Shown: positions 36,118-49,188, numbered from the stretch's first letter. The stretch: DNA of 64,000 nt from Auanema rhodensis (GCA_964057225.1 OZ059895.1:13454001-13518000), one strand, 5' to 3'. Program-made: numbers and translations. The notes: a model not told the origin generated them from the letters alone.

Positions 36118-37327
36118 TTTCAAATTTTTTTAACGATCATACCACGTTGAAAGTACGCAATGCAGCTGATTTTCAATTTTATCTCTTCCGTAACAAATGT
36201 TTTTAATTTTCCAGCAGTTTTACTTAGATAGCTCAACCCAAGGCATCAAAATATCTTCAATCTTATTTCTATATTACAGTTATAAACCAGTAGTTTATGA
36301 ACCTTCATCTTAACTTTACTGTTTCTATCTATTTCCTATTGAAACAAACATTGTTTAAACACTATACAACTGTGAAACCTTTTTTAATTTATTGTATTTG
36401 GAGCTCATAAGATTTGATATCATCGAGGAATTTAGATGTAACGTAGAAAATTACATAACTAACATGAAATTGAAAAAAAAACAATAACGAGGATAAGTAT
36501 GTAAATCATTGAATATCAGATTTTTTCGCTTACGACCATACCACGTTGAAAGTACGCCATGCAGCTGATTTTCAATTTTATCTCTTCAGTAACAAATGTT
36601 TTTAATTTTCCAGCAGTTTTACTTAGATAGCTCAACCCAAGGCATCAAAATATCTTCAATCTTATTTCTATATTACAGTTATAAACCAGTAGTTTATGAA
36701 CCTTCATCTTAACTTTACTGTTTCTATCTATTTCCTATTGAAACAAACATTGTTTTAACACTATACAACTGTGAAACCTTTTTTAATTTATTGTATTTGG
36801 AGCTCATAAGATTTGATATCATCGAGGAATTTAGATGTAACGTAGAAAATTACATAACTAACATGAAATTGGAAAAAAAAAACAATAACGAGGATAAGTA
36901 TGTAAATCATTGAATATCAGATTTTTTCGCTTACGACCATACCACGTTGAAAGTACGCCATGCAGCTGATTTTCAATTTTATCTCTTCCGTAACAAATGT
37001 TTTTAATTTTCCAGCAGTTTTACTTAGATAGCTCAACCCAAGGCATCAAAATATTTTCAATCTTATTTCTATATTACAGTTATAAACCAGTAGTTTATGA
37101 ACCTTCATCTTAACTTTACTGTTTCTATCTATTTCCTATTGAAACAAACATTGTTTAAACACTATACAACTGTGAAACCTTTTTTAATTTATTGTATTTG
37201 GATCTCATAAGATTTGATATCATCGAGGGATTTAGATGTAACGTAGAAAATTACATAACTAACATGAAATTGGAAAAAAAACAATAACGAGGATAAGTAT
37301 GTAAATCATTGAATATCAGGTATTTTC

Positions 37328-37446
37328 GCTTACGACCATACCACGTTGAAAGTACGCCATCCCGTCCGATCTGGCAAGTCAAGCAACGTTGGGCCCGGTT
37401 AGTACTTGGATCGGAGACGGCTTGGGAATCCCGCCTGCCGTAAGCT
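37328..37446 (+). rRNA. 5S rRNA, variant G107C, G108C
   Basis: Helix V mismatch variant. The partial copy after it reads AAAGTACTCAATG. Confidence 0.88.
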
Positions 37447-37856
37447 TTTCAAATTTTTTTAACGATCATACCACGTTGAAAGTACTCAATGCAGCTGATT
37501 TTCAATTTTATCTCTTCCGTAACAAATGTTTTTAATTTTCCAGCAGTTTTACTTAGATAGCTCAACCCAAGGCATCAAAATATCTTCAATCTTATTTCTA
37601 TATTACAGTTATAAACCAGTAGTTTATGAACCTTCATCTTAACTTTACTGTTTCTATCTATTTCCTATTGAAACAAACATTGTTTAAACACTATACAACT
37701 GTGAAACCTTTTTTAATTTATTGTATTTGGATCTCATAAGATTTGATATCATCGAGGGATTTAGATGTAACGTAGAAAATTACATAACTAACATGAAATT
37801 GGAAAAAAAACAATAACGAGGATAAGTATGTAAATCATTGAATATCAGGTATTTTC

Positions 37857-37975
37857 GCTTACGACCATACCACGTTGAAAGTACGCCATCCCGTCCGATC
37901 TGGCAAGTCAAGCAACGTTGGGCTCGGTTAGTACTTGGATCGGAGACGGCTTGGGAATCCCGGGTGCCGTAAGCT
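37857..37975 (+). rRNA. 5S rRNA, variant C68T
   Basis: Wobble variant. The following spacer has TTATCTTTTCAG. Confidence 0.94.
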
Positions 37976-38784
37976 TTTCAAATTTTTTTAACGATCATAC
38001 CACGTTGAAAGTACGCCATGCAGCTGATTTTCAATTTTATCTTTTCAGTAACAAATGTTTTTAATTTTCCAGCAGTTTTACTTAGATAGCTCAACCCAAG
38101 GCATCAAAATATCTTCAATCTTATTTCTATATTACAGTTATAAACCAGTAGTTTATGAACCTTCATCTTAACTTTACTGTTTCTATCTATTTCCTATTGA
38201 AACAAACATTGTTTAAACACTATACAACTGTGAAACCTTTTTTAATTTATTGTATTTGGATCTCATAAGATTTGATATCATCGAGGAATTTAGATGTAAC
38301 GTAGAAAATTACATAACTAACATGAAATTGAAAAAAAAACAATAACGAGGATAAGTATGTAAATCATTGAATATCAGATTTTTTCGCTTACGACCATACC
38401 ACGTTGAAAGTACGCCATGCAGCTGATTTTCAATTTTATCTCTTCCGTAACAAATGTTTTTAATTTTCCAGCAGTTTTACTTAGATAGCTCAACCCAAGG
38501 CATCAAAATATCTTCAATCTTATTTCTATATTACAGTTATAAACCAGTAGTTTATGAACCTTCATCTTAACTTCACTGTTTCTATCTATTTCCTATTGAA
38601 ACAAACATTGTTTAAACACTATACAACTGTGAAACCTTTTTTAATTTATTGTATTTGGATCTCATAAGATTTGATATCATCGAGGGATTTAGATGTAACG
38701 TAGAAAATTACATAACTAACATGAAATTGGAAAAAAAACAATAACGAGGATAAGTATGTAAATCATTGAATATCAGGTATTTTC

Positions 38785-38903
38785 GCTTACGACCATACCA
38801 CGTTGAAAGTACGCCATCCCGTCCGATCTGGCAAGTCAAGCAACGTTGGGCCCGGTTAGTACTTGGATCGGAGACGGCTTGGGAATCCCGCCTGCCGTAA
38901 GCT
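38785..38903 (+). rRNA. 5S rRNA, variant G107C, G108C
   Basis: Helix V mismatch variant. Spacer carries ATGTTTATAAT. Confidence 0.88.
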
Positions 38904-39712
38904 TTTCAAATTTTTTTAACGATCATACCACGTTGAAAGTACTCAATGCAGCTGATTTTCAATTTTATCTCTTCCGTAACAAATGTTTATAATTTTCCAG
39001 CAGTTTTACTTAGATAGCTCAACCCAAGGCATCAAAATATCTTCAATCTTATTTCTATATTACAGTTATAAACCAGTAGTTTATGAACCTTCATCTTAAC
39101 TTTACTGTTTCTATCTATTTCCTATTGAAACAAACATTGTTTAAACACTATACAACTGTGAAACCTTTTTTAATTTATTGTATTTGGATCTCATAAGATT
39201 TGATATCATCGAGGGATTTAGATGTAACGTAGAAAATTACATAACTAACATGAAATTGGAAAAAAAACAATAACGAGGATAAGTATGTAAATCATTGAAT
39301 ATCAGGTATTTTCGCTTACGACCATACCACGTTGAAAGTACGCCATGCAGCTGATTTTCAATTTTATCTCTTCCGTAACAAATGTTTTTAATTTTCCAGC
39401 AGTTTTACTTAGATAGCTCAACCCAAGGCATCAAAATATCTTCAATCTTATTTCTATATTACAGTTATAAACCAGTAGTTTATGAACCTTCATCTTAACT
39501 TTACTGTTTCTATCTATTTCCTATTGAAACAAACATTGTTTAAACACTATACAACTGTGAAACCTTTTTTAATTTATTGTATTTGGATCTCATAAGATTT
39601 GATATCATCGAGGGATTTAGATGTAACGTAGAAAATTACATAACTAACATGAAATTGGAAAAAAAACAATAACGAGGATAAGTATGTAAATCATTGAATA
39701 TCAGGTATTTTC

Positions 39713-39831
39713 GCTTACGACCATACCACGTTGAAAGTACGCCATCCCGTCCGATCTGGCAAGTCAAGCAACGTTGGGCTCGGTTAGTACTTGGATCGGA
39801 GACGGCTTGGGAATCCCGGGTGCCGTAAGCT
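39713..39831 (+). rRNA. 5S rRNA, variant C68T
   Basis: Counterpart of 37857 at +1856. Confidence 0.94.
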
Positions 39832-40640
39832 TTTCAAATTTTTTTAACGATCATACCACGTTGAAAGTACGCCATGCAGCTGATTTTCAATTTTATCTTT
39901 TCAGTAACAAATGTTTTTAATTTTCCAGCAGTTTTACTTAGATAGCTCAACCCAAGGCATCAAAATATCTTCAATCTTATTTCTATATTACAGTTATAAA
40001 CCAGTAGTTTATGAACCTTCATCTTAACTTTACTGTTTCTATCTATTTCCTATTGAAACAAACATTGTTTAAACACTATACAACTGTGAAACCTTTTTTA
40101 ATTTATTGTATTTGGATCTCATAAGATTTGATATCATCGAGGAATTTAGATGTAACGTAGAAAATTACATAACTAACATGAAATTGAAAAAAAAACAATA
40201 ACGAGGATAAGTATGTAAATCATTGAATATCAGATTTTTTCGCTTACGACCATACCACGTTGAAAGTACGCCATGCAGCTGATTTTCAATTTTATCTCTT
40301 CCGTAACAAATGTTTTTAATTTTCCAGCAGTTTTACTTAGATAGCTCAACCCAAGGCATCAAAATATCTTCAATCTTATTTCTATATTACAGTTATAAAC
40401 CAGTAGTTTATGAACCTTCATCTTAACTTTACTGTTTCTATCTATTTCCTATTGAAACAAACATTGTTTAAACACTATACAACTGTGAAACCTTTTTTAA
40501 TTTATTGTATTTGGATCTCATAAGATTTGATATCATCGAGGGATTTAGATGTAACGTAGAAAATTACATAACTAACATGAAATTGGAAAAAAAACAATAA
40601 CGAGGATAAGTATGTAAATCATTGAATATCAGGTATTTTC

Positions 40641-40759
40641 GCTTACGACCATACCACGTTGAAAGTACGCCATCCCGTCCGATCTGGCAAGTCAAGCAAC
40701 GTTGGGCCCGGTTAGTACTTGGATCGGAGACGGCTTGGGAATCCCGCCTGCCGTAAGCT
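40641..40759 (+). rRNA. 5S rRNA, variant G107C, G108C
   Basis: Counterpart of 38785 at +1856. Confidence 0.88.
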
Positions 40760-41568
40760 TTTCAAATTTTTTTAACGATCATACCACGTTGAAAGTACTC
40801 AATGCAGCTGATTTTCAATTTTATCTCTTCCGTAACAAATGTTTATAATTTTCCAGCAGTTTTACTTAGATAGCTCAACCCAAGGCATCAAAATATCTTC
40901 AATCTTATTTCTATATTACAGTTATAAACCAGTAGTTTATGAACCTTCATCTTAACTTTACTGTTTCTATCTATTTCCTATTGAAACAAACATTGTTTAA
41001 ACACTATACAACTGTGAAACCTTTTTTAATTTATTGTATTTGGATCTCATAAGATTTGATATCATCGAGGGATTTAGATGTAACGTAGAAAATTACATAA
41101 CTAACATGAAATTGGAAAAAAAACAATAACGAGGATAAGTATGTAAATCATTGAATATCAGGTATTTTCGCTTACGACCATACCACGTTGAAAGTACGCC
41201 ATGCAGCTGATTTTCAATTTTATCTCTTCCGTAACAAATGTTTTTAATTTTCCAGCAGTTTTACTTAGATAGCTCAACCCAAGGCATCAAAATATCTTCA
41301 ATCTTATTTCTATATTACAGTTATAAACCAGTAGTTTATGAACCTTCATCTTAACTTTACTGTTTCTATCTATTTCCTATTGAAACAAACATTGTTTAAA
41401 CACTATACAACTGTGAAACCTTTTTTAATTTATTGTATTTGGATCTCATAAGATTTGATATCATCGAGGGATTTAGATGTAACGTAGAAAATTACATAAC
41501 TAACATGAAATTGGAAAAAAAACAATAACGAGGATAAGTATGTAAATCATTGAATATCAGGTATTTTC

Positions 41569-41687
41569 GCTTACGACCATACCACGTTGAAAGTACGCCA
41601 TCCCGTCCGATCTGGCAAGTCAAGCAACGTTGGGCCCGGTTAGTACTTGGATCGGAGACGGCTTGGGAATCCCGCCTGCCGTAAGCT
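41569..41687 (+). rRNA. 5S rRNA, variant G107C, G108C
   Basis: One of a run of copies 928 bp apart. Confidence 0.88.
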
Positions 41688-42496
41688 TTTCAAATTTTTT
41701 TAACGATCATACCACGTTGAAAGTACTCAATGCAGCTGATTTTCAATTTTATCTCTTCCGTAACAAATGTTTATAATTTTCCAGCAGTTTTACTTAGATA
41801 GCTCAACCCAAGGCATCAAAATATCTTCAATCTTATTTCTATATTACAGTTATAAACCAGTAGTTTATGAACCTTCATCTTAACTTTACTGTTTCTATCT
41901 ATTTCCTTTTGAAACAAACATTGTTTAAACACTATACAACTGTGAAACCTTTTTTAATTTAATGTATTTGGATCTCATAAGATTTGATATCATCGAGGAA
42001 TTTAGATGTAACGTAGAAAATTACATAACTAACATGAAATTGAAAAAAAAACAATAACGAGGATAAGTATGTAAATCATTGAATATCAGATTTTTTCGCT
42101 TACGACCATACCACGTTGAAAGTACGCCATGCAGCTGATTTTCAATTTTATCTCTTCCGTAACAAATGTTTTTAATTTTCCAGCAGTTTTACTTAGATAG
42201 CTCAACCCAAGGCATCAAAATATCTTCAATCTTATTTCTATATTACAGTTATAAACCAGTAGTTTATGAACCTTCATCTTAACTTTACTGTTTCTATCTA
42301 TTTCCTATTGAAACAAACATTGTTTAAACACTATACAACTGTGAAACCTTTTTTAATTTATTGTATTTGGATCTCATAAGATTTGATATCATCGAGGGAT
42401 TTAGATGTAACGTAGAAAATTACATAACTAACATGAAATTGGAAAAAAAACAATAACGAGGATAAGTATGTAAATCATTGAATATCAGGTATTTTC

Positions 42497-42615
42497 GCTT
42501 ACGACCATACCACGTTGAAAGTACGCCATCCCGTCCGATCTGGCAAGTCAAGCAACGTTGGGCCCGGTTAGTACTTGGATCGGAGACGGCTTGGGAATCC
42601 CGCCTGCCGTAAGCT
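42497..42615 (+). rRNA. 5S rRNA, variant G107C, G108C
   Basis: 928 bp after the previous copy; the spacer shares TTTCCTTTTGAAAC with it. Confidence 0.88.
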
Positions 42616-43024
42616 TTTCAAATTTTTTTAACGATCATACCACGTTGAAAGTACTCAATGCAGCTGATTTTCAATTTTATCTCTTCCGTAACAAATGTTT
42701 ATAATTTTCCAGCAGTTTTACTTAGATAGCTCAACCCAAGGCATCAAAATATCTTCAATCTTATTTCTATATTACAGTTATAAACCAGTAGTTTATGAAC
42801 CTTCATCTTAACTTTACTGTTTCTATCTATTTCCTTTTGAAACAAACATTGTTTAAACACTATACAACTGTGAAACCTTTTTTAATTTAATGTATTTGGA
42901 TCTCATAAGATTTGATATCATCGAGGGATTTAGATGTAACGTAGAAAATTACATAACTAACATGAAATTGAAAAAAAACAATAACGAGGATAACTATGTA
43001 AATCATTGAATATCAGATTTTTTC

Positions 43025-43143
43025 GCTTACGACCATACCACGTTGAAAGTACGCCATCCCGTCCGATCTGGCAAGTCAAGCAACGTTGGGCCCGGTTAGT
43101 ACTTGGATCGGAGACGGCTTGGGAATCCCGCCTGCCGTAAGCT
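43025..43143 (+). rRNA. 5S rRNA, variant G107C, G108C
   Basis: Preceded by an ATCAGATTTTTTC upstream block that otherwise marks mostly gene-less units. Confidence 0.88.
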
Positions 43144-43951
43144 TTTCAAATTTTTTTAACGATCATACCACGTTGAAAGTACGCCATGCAGCTGATTTTC
43201 AATTTTATCTCTTCAGTAACAAATGTTTTTAATTTTCCAGCAGTTTTACTTAGATAGCTCAACCCAAGGCATCAAAATATCTTCAATCTTATTTCTATAT
43301 TACAGTTATAAACCAGTAGTTTATGAACCTTCATCTTAACTTTACTGTTTCTATCTATTTCCTATTGAAACAAACATTGTTTTAACACTATACAACTGTG
43401 AAACCTTTTTTAATTTATTGTATTTGGAGCTGATAAGATTTGATATCATCGAGGAATTTAGATGTAACGTAGAAAATTACATAACTAACATGAAATTGAA
43501 AAAAAAACAATAACGAGGATAAGTATGTAAATCATTGAATATCAGATTTTTTCGCTTACGACCATACCACGTTGAAAGTACGCCATGCAGCTGATTTTCA
43601 ATTTTATCTCTTCCGTAACAAATGTTTTTAATTTTCCAGCAGTTTTACTTAGATAGCTCAACCCAAGGCATCAAAATATCTTCAATCTTATTTCTATATT
43701 ACAGTTATAAACCAGTAGTTTATGAACCTTCATCTTAACTTTACTGTTTCTATCTATTTCCTATTGAAACAAACATTGTTTAAACACTATACAACTGTGA
43801 AACCTTTTTTAATTTATTGTATTTGGATCTCATAAGATTTGATATCATCGAGGGATTTAGATGTAACGTAGAAAATTACATAACTAACATGAAATTGGAA
43901 AAAAACAATAACGAGGATAAGTATGTAAATCATTGAATATCAGGTATTTTC

Positions 43952-44070
43952 GCTTACGACCATACCACGTTGAAAGTACGCCATCTCGTCCGATCTGGCA
44001 AGTCAAGCAACGTTGGGCCCGGTTAGTACTTGGATCGGAGACGGCTTGGGAATCCCGGGTGCCGTAAGCT
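43952..44070 (+). rRNA. 5S rRNA, variant C35T
   Basis: Third C35T-only copy of this block. Confidence 0.94.
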
Positions 44071-44881
44071 TTTCAAATTTTTTTAACGATCATACCACGT
44101 TGAAAGTACGCAATGCAGCTGATTTTCAATTTTATCTCTTCCGTAACAAATGTTTTTAATTTTCCAGCAGTTTTACTTAGATAGCTCAACCCAAGGCATC
44201 AAAATATCTTCAATCTTATTTCTATATTACAGTTATAAACCAGTAGTTTATGAACCTTCATCTTAACTTTACTGTTTCTATCTATTTCCTATTGAAACAA
44301 ACATTGTTTAAACACTATACAACTGTGAAACCTTTTTTAATTTATTGTATTTGGAGCTCATAAGATTTGATATCATCGAGGAATTTAGATGTAACGTAGA
44401 AAATTACATAACTAACATGAAATTGGAAAAAAAAAACAATAACGAGGATAAGTATGTAAATCATTGATTATCAGATTTTTTCGCTTACGACCATACCACG
44501 TTGAAAGTACGCCATGCAGCTGATTTTCAATTTTATCTCTTCCGTAACAAATGTTTTTAATTTTCCAGCAGTTTTACTTAGATAGCTCAACCCAAGGCAT
44601 CAAAATATTTTCAATCTTATTTCTATATTACAGTTATAAACCAGTAGTTTATGAACCTTCATCTTAACTTTACTGTTTCTATCTATTTCCTATTGAAACA
44701 AACATTGTTTAAACACTATACAACTGTGAAACCTTTTTTAATTTATTGTATTTGGATCTCATAAGATTTGATATCATCGAGGGATTTAGATGTAACGTAG
44801 AAAATTACATAACTAACATGAAATTGGAAAAAAAACAATAACGAGGATAAGTATGTAAATCATTGAATATCAGGTATTTTC

Positions 44882-45000
44882 GCTTACGACCATACCACGT
44901 TGAAAGTACGCCATCCCGTCCGATCTGGCAAGTCAAGCAACGTTGGGCCCGGTTAGTACTTGGATCGGAGACGGCTTGGGAATCCCGCCTGCCGTAAGCT
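44882..45000 (+). rRNA. 5S rRNA, variant G107C, G108C
   Basis: Counterpart of 37328 at +7554. The T-run after it is interrupted (CAAACTTTTTT). Confidence 0.88.
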
Positions 45001-45410
45001 TTTCAAACTTTTTTAACGATCATACCACGTTGAAAGTACTCAATGCAGCTGATTTTCAATTTTATCTCTTCCGTAACAAATGTTTTTAATTTTCCAGCAG
45101 TTTTACTTAGATAGCTCAACCCAAGGCATCAAAATATCTTCAATCTTATTTCTATATTACAGTTATAAACCAGTAGTTTATGAACCTTCATCTTAACTTT
45201 ACTGTTTCTATCTATTTCCTATTGAAACAAACATTGTTTAAACACTATACAACTGTGAAACCTTTTTTAATTTATTGTATTTGGATCTCATAAGATTTGA
45301 TATCATCGAGGGATTTAGATGTAACGTAGAAAATTACATAACTAACATGAAATTGGAAAAAAAACAATAACGAGGATAAGTATGTAAATCATTGAATATC
45401 AGGTATTTTC

Positions 45411-45529
45411 GCTTACGACCATACCACGTTGAAAGTACGCCATCCCGTCCGATCTGGCAAGTCAAGCAACGTTGGGCTCGGTTAGTACTTGGATCGGAGA
45501 CGGCTTGGGAATCCCGGGTGCCGTAAGCT
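45411..45529 (+). rRNA. 5S rRNA, variant C68T
   Basis: Counterpart of 37857 at +7554. Confidence 0.94.
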
Positions 45530-46338
45530 TTTCAAATTTTTTTAACGATCATACCACGTTGAAAGTACGCCATGCAGCTGATTTTCAATTTTATCTTTTC
45601 AGTAACAAATGTTTTTAATTTTCCAGCAGTTTTACTTAGATAGCTCAACCCAAGGCATCAAAATATCTTCAATCTTATTTCTATATTACAGTTATAAACC
45701 AGTAGTTTATGAACCTTCATCTTAACTTTACTGTTTCTATCTATTTCCTATTGAAACAAACATTGTTTAAACACTATACAACTGTGAAACCTTTTTTAAT
45801 TTATTGTATTTGGATCTCATAAGATTTGATATCATCGAGGAATTTAGATGTAACGTAGAAAATTACATAACTAACATGAAATTGAAAAAAAAACAATAAC
45901 GAGGATAAGTATGTAAATCATTGAATATCAGATTTTTTCGCTTACGACCATACCACGTTGAAAGTACGCCATGCAGCTGATTTTCAATTTTATCTCTTCC
46001 GTAACAAATGTTTTTAATTTTCCAGCAGTTTTACTTAGATAGCTCAACCCAAGGCATCAAAATATCTTCAATCTTATTTCTATATTACAGTTATAAACCA
46101 GTAGTTTATGAACCTTCATCTTAACTTTACTGTTTCTATCTATTTCCTATTGAAACAAACATTGTTTAAACACTATACAACTGTGAAACCTTTTTTAATT
46201 TATTGTATTTGGATCTCATAAGATTTGATATCATCGAGGGATTTAGATGTAACGTAGAAAATTACATAACTAACATGAAATTGGAAAAAAAACAATAACG
46301 AGGATAAGTATGTAAATCATTGAATATCAGGTATTTTC

Positions 46339-46457
46339 GCTTACGACCATACCACGTTGAAAGTACGCCATCCCGTCCGATCTGGCAAGTCAAGCAACGT
46401 TGGGCCCGGTTAGTACTTGGATCGGAGACGGCTTGGGAATCCCGCCTGCCGTAAGCT
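46339..46457 (+). rRNA. 5S rRNA, variant G107C, G108C
   Basis: Counterpart of 38785 at +7554. Confidence 0.88.
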
Positions 46458-46867
46458 TTTCAAATTTTTTTAACGATCATACCACGTTGAAAGTACTCAA
46501 TGCAGCTGATTTTCAATTTTATCTCTTCCGTAACAAATGTTTATAATTTTCCAGCAGTTTTACTTAGATAGCTCAACCCAAGGCATCAAAATATCTTCAA
46601 TCTTATTTCTATATTACAGTTATAAACCAGTAGTTTATGAACCTTCATCTTAACTTTACTGTTTCTATCTATTTCCTATTGAAACAAACATTGTTTAAAC
46701 ACTATACAACTGTGAAACCTTTTTTAATTTATTGTATTTGGATCTCATAAGATTTGATATCATCGAGGGATTTAGATGTAACGTAGAAAATTACATAACT
46801 AACATGAAATTGGAAAAAAAACAATAACGAGGATAAGTATGTAAATCATTGAATATCAGGTATTTTC

Positions 46868-46986
46868 GCTTACGACCATACCACGTTGAAAGTACGCCAT
46901 CCCGTCCGATCTGGCAAGTCAAGCAACGTTGGGCCCGGTTAGTACTTGGATCGGAGACGGCTTGGGAATCCCGCCTGCCGTAAGCT
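46868..46986 (+). rRNA. 5S rRNA, variant G107C, G108C
   Basis: Last full gene in the array. Confidence 0.88.
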
Positions 46987-47620
46987 TTTCAAATTTTTTT
47001 AACGATCATACCACGTTGAAAGTACTCAATGCAGCTGATTTTCAATTTTATCTCTTCCGTAACAAATGTTTATAATTTTCCAGCAGTTTTACTTAGATAG
47101 CTCAACCCAAGGCATCAAAATATCTTCAATCTTATTTCTATATTACAGTTATAAACCAGTAGTTTATGAACCTTCATCTTAACTTTACTGTTTCTATCTA
47201 TTTCCTATTGAAACAAACATTGTTTAAACACTATACAACTGTGAAACCTTTTTTAATTTATTGTATTTGGATCTCATAAGATTTGATATCATCGAGGGAT
47301 TTAGATGTAACGTAGAAAATTACATAACTAACATGAAATTGGAAAAAAAACAATAACGAGGATAAGTATGTAAATCATTGAATATCAGGTATTTTCGCTT
47401 ACGACCATACCACGTTGAAAGTACGCCATGCAGCTGATTTTCAATTTTATCTCTTCCGTAACAAATGTTTTTAATTTTCCAGCAGTTTTACTTAGATAGC
47501 TCAACCCAAGGCATCAAAATATCTTCAATCTTATTTCTATATTACAGTTATAAACCAGTAGTTTATGAACCTTCATCTTAACTTTACTGTTTCTATCTAT
47601 TTCCTATTGAAACAAACATT

Positions 47621-47716
47621 CGAGATCTTACCGGCTTGGGCAAACGGCGACGACGCAAAACCACAAAACCTCATAAGCGGTTGTGCATCACTCGTGAGCG
47701 GTCGTTTCACATTTAA
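47621..47716 (+). pseudogene. C-terminal end of a basic Polinton protein, cut off by the array
   Basis: The last 31 codons of a frame that enters directly from the array junction. It includes a GLGKRRRRK motif, like basic tails of virion core or capsid-associated proteins. Its TAA touches the ATG of the capsid gene (TAAATG), so the two were closely packed. Too short to name. Confidence 0.5.
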
Positions 47717-49051
47717 ATGGCTAAATTGATAGATTCAAAATCAGCACAAGCCCTTTTACCTAATATCAACTATGGTGATATACCTGCGTCGGCATTAGGT
47801 GTAGAGTCTACTCGTACTGTACAAGTCCCTTTGAAAAATACTTTTCTTCCTCAAGGACCATGGGAATTTGTTATAGCTCAAAATTCCAAATCATTCCTCA
47901 ATCTGAGAAGATGTTGGTTGAATGTAAAATTTAAAATTGTAACCACAAACGGTGATCCAGTACCAGACAACCTTGTTTTTGCACCATGTCAACAATTTGC
48001 TGCCAGTTTAATACATTCGTATCATTTGAAAATTGGCGATGTTAGCGTGTATGACTCTACCGTGAATCATGCCTATAAAACATATATCGAGAATATTTTA
48101 ATGTATAGCAACGATGTTAAAGAGAGCAAACTTGCCATATCAGGATATTATGCTGATAGATATATAGATAATGCATCCAGTGCTGGATTGAGAACGCGTC
48201 AAGCGCTTGTAAAAAATGGCATATTGTGTGAGATGGCTGCTCCCGTCAGTATCGACCTATTTAATCAAGAGCGACTGTTTGTAAACTATTCAAAAATGGA
48301 GCTAACTGCATATCCAAACCGTGATAACTTTTTAATTGACACTCTAGGCTGGAATAATGAAAACAAGGACACTACATTAAAGGAGGAGTTTCCAAATTTG
48401 AAAGTAGATATCAGCGATGTACATTTGCTCATTCAAGAGTTTGATCTAAACGCTGGATTAGCTATGGCTATAGAAGATAAACTCGCAAAGGATCGAATAC
48501 ACTACCCCATGACATCAGTGAAAATGCGCTCTTATTTCATAGAAGGAGGCCGCTTGGATTCACCTAATAATATATTACTCACGTCTCATACACCAAAACG
48601 TGTTGTAGTAGGTCTTGTCGGCGCACACGCTTATAATGGTACTTTTAAACATTCGCCATTCAACTTTAAACCGTTTGATTTGAAAAATATATACTTGACG
48701 CTCAACAATAGGGTAATACCTACCCGTCCTTATAATTTAGAATGGCGATCTTCCTATGCCACAGCATATATTGACATGCTGGAAGGTTTGGGACTTGGTC
48801 GTACAGATTCATCCAATGGTATTACACCAGCAATGTATAAAGCTGGTTTCACATTTTTTGTATTTGATATTAGTCCTACTGTGCATTCGTCAGAGTTATT
48901 TGATGTTATACGACAAGGTAATGTAGCCTTGAAATTGGAATTTGGTCAACAAACGCCGCAAGAGGGCTTATATGCAATTGTTTATGCAGAGTATGACTCT
49001 ATTCTTTCAATTGACAACAATCGTGCTCCATATATTGATACCAGTTTGTAA
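47717..49051 (+). CDS. Polinton major capsid protein, double jelly-roll type
   Basis: The 444-aa protein resembles the proteins annotated in nematodes as F54H12.2-like, which are Polinton capsid proteins. Supporting stretches include LPQGPWEFVI near residue 45, FLNLRRCWLNVKFKI (residues ~61-75), a central segment with AYKTYIENILMYS, and a C-terminal FFVFDISPTV block typical of the second jelly roll. It would form hexon-like trimers of an icosahedral shell. There is no intron and no internal stop. It starts at the ATG just after the previous stop and ends 7 bp before an AATAAA (49059-49064). It faces the polymerase gene tail to tail. The family assignment is from recalled family features, not a search. 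Confidence 0.75.
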   Translation: MAKLIDSKSAQALLPNINYGDIPASALGVESTRTVQVPLKNTFLPQGPWEFVIAQNSKSFLNLRRCWLNVKFKIVTTNGDPVPDNLVFAPCQQFAASLIHSYHLKIGDVSVYDSTVNHAYKTYIENILMYSNDVKESKLAISGYYADRYIDNASSAGLRTRQALVKNGILCEMAAPVSIDLFNQERLFVNYSKMELTAYPNRDNFLIDTLGWNNENKDTTLKEEFPNLKVDISDVHLLIQEFDLNAGLAMAIEDKLAKDRIHYPMTSVKMRSYFIEGGRLDSPNNILLTSHTPKRVVVGLVGAHAYNGTFKHSPFNFKPFDLKNIYLTLNNRVIPTRPYNLEWRSSYATAYIDMLEGLGLGRTDSSNGITPAMYKAGFTFFVFDISPTVHSSELFDVIRQGNVALKLEFGQQTPQEGLYAIVYAEYDSILSIDNNRAPYIDTSL

Positions 49052-49058
49052 TGTATGT

Positions 49059-49064
49059 AATAAA
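49059..49064 (+). terminator. Polyadenylation signal of the capsid gene
   Basis: AATAAA just after the TAA at 49049-49051. A minus-strand AATAAA for the polymerase lies at 49091-49096. Confidence 0.6.
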
Positions 49065-49188
49065 ATTCTTTAAAAGATTTAAGAATAAAATTTATTAATA
49101 CAACTATTTTAAAAATAAATACATGTACAATGATAAAATTTTATAAATACAAATATATACAAGATAAAAATTTATAAATTCAAATATA

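Larger units (their letters stand above)
23320..47620 (+). repeat. Right block of the tandem 5S rDNA array
   Basis: The array continues in the same direction with 28 full genes. Gene-less 399-bp remnants start at 24470, 24869, 25797, 26196, 27124, 27523, 28979, 30963, 31890, 32818, 33746, 34145, 35601, 36528, 36929, 38386, 39314, 40242, 41170, 42098, 43554, 44483, 45940 and 47397. The block is less uniform than the left one: full and short units often alternate, and the GG107-108CC, C68T and C35T gene variants are found only here. It stops inside a spacer at AACAAACATT (47620), where Polinton coding sequence begins. No other gene is seen in the spacers. Confidence 0.97.

Noticed and set aside
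1289-47620. CRISPR-like array because of regular repeats
   Set aside because: Units of 399-529 bp contain a 5S rRNA gene; there are no short repeats with unique spacers.
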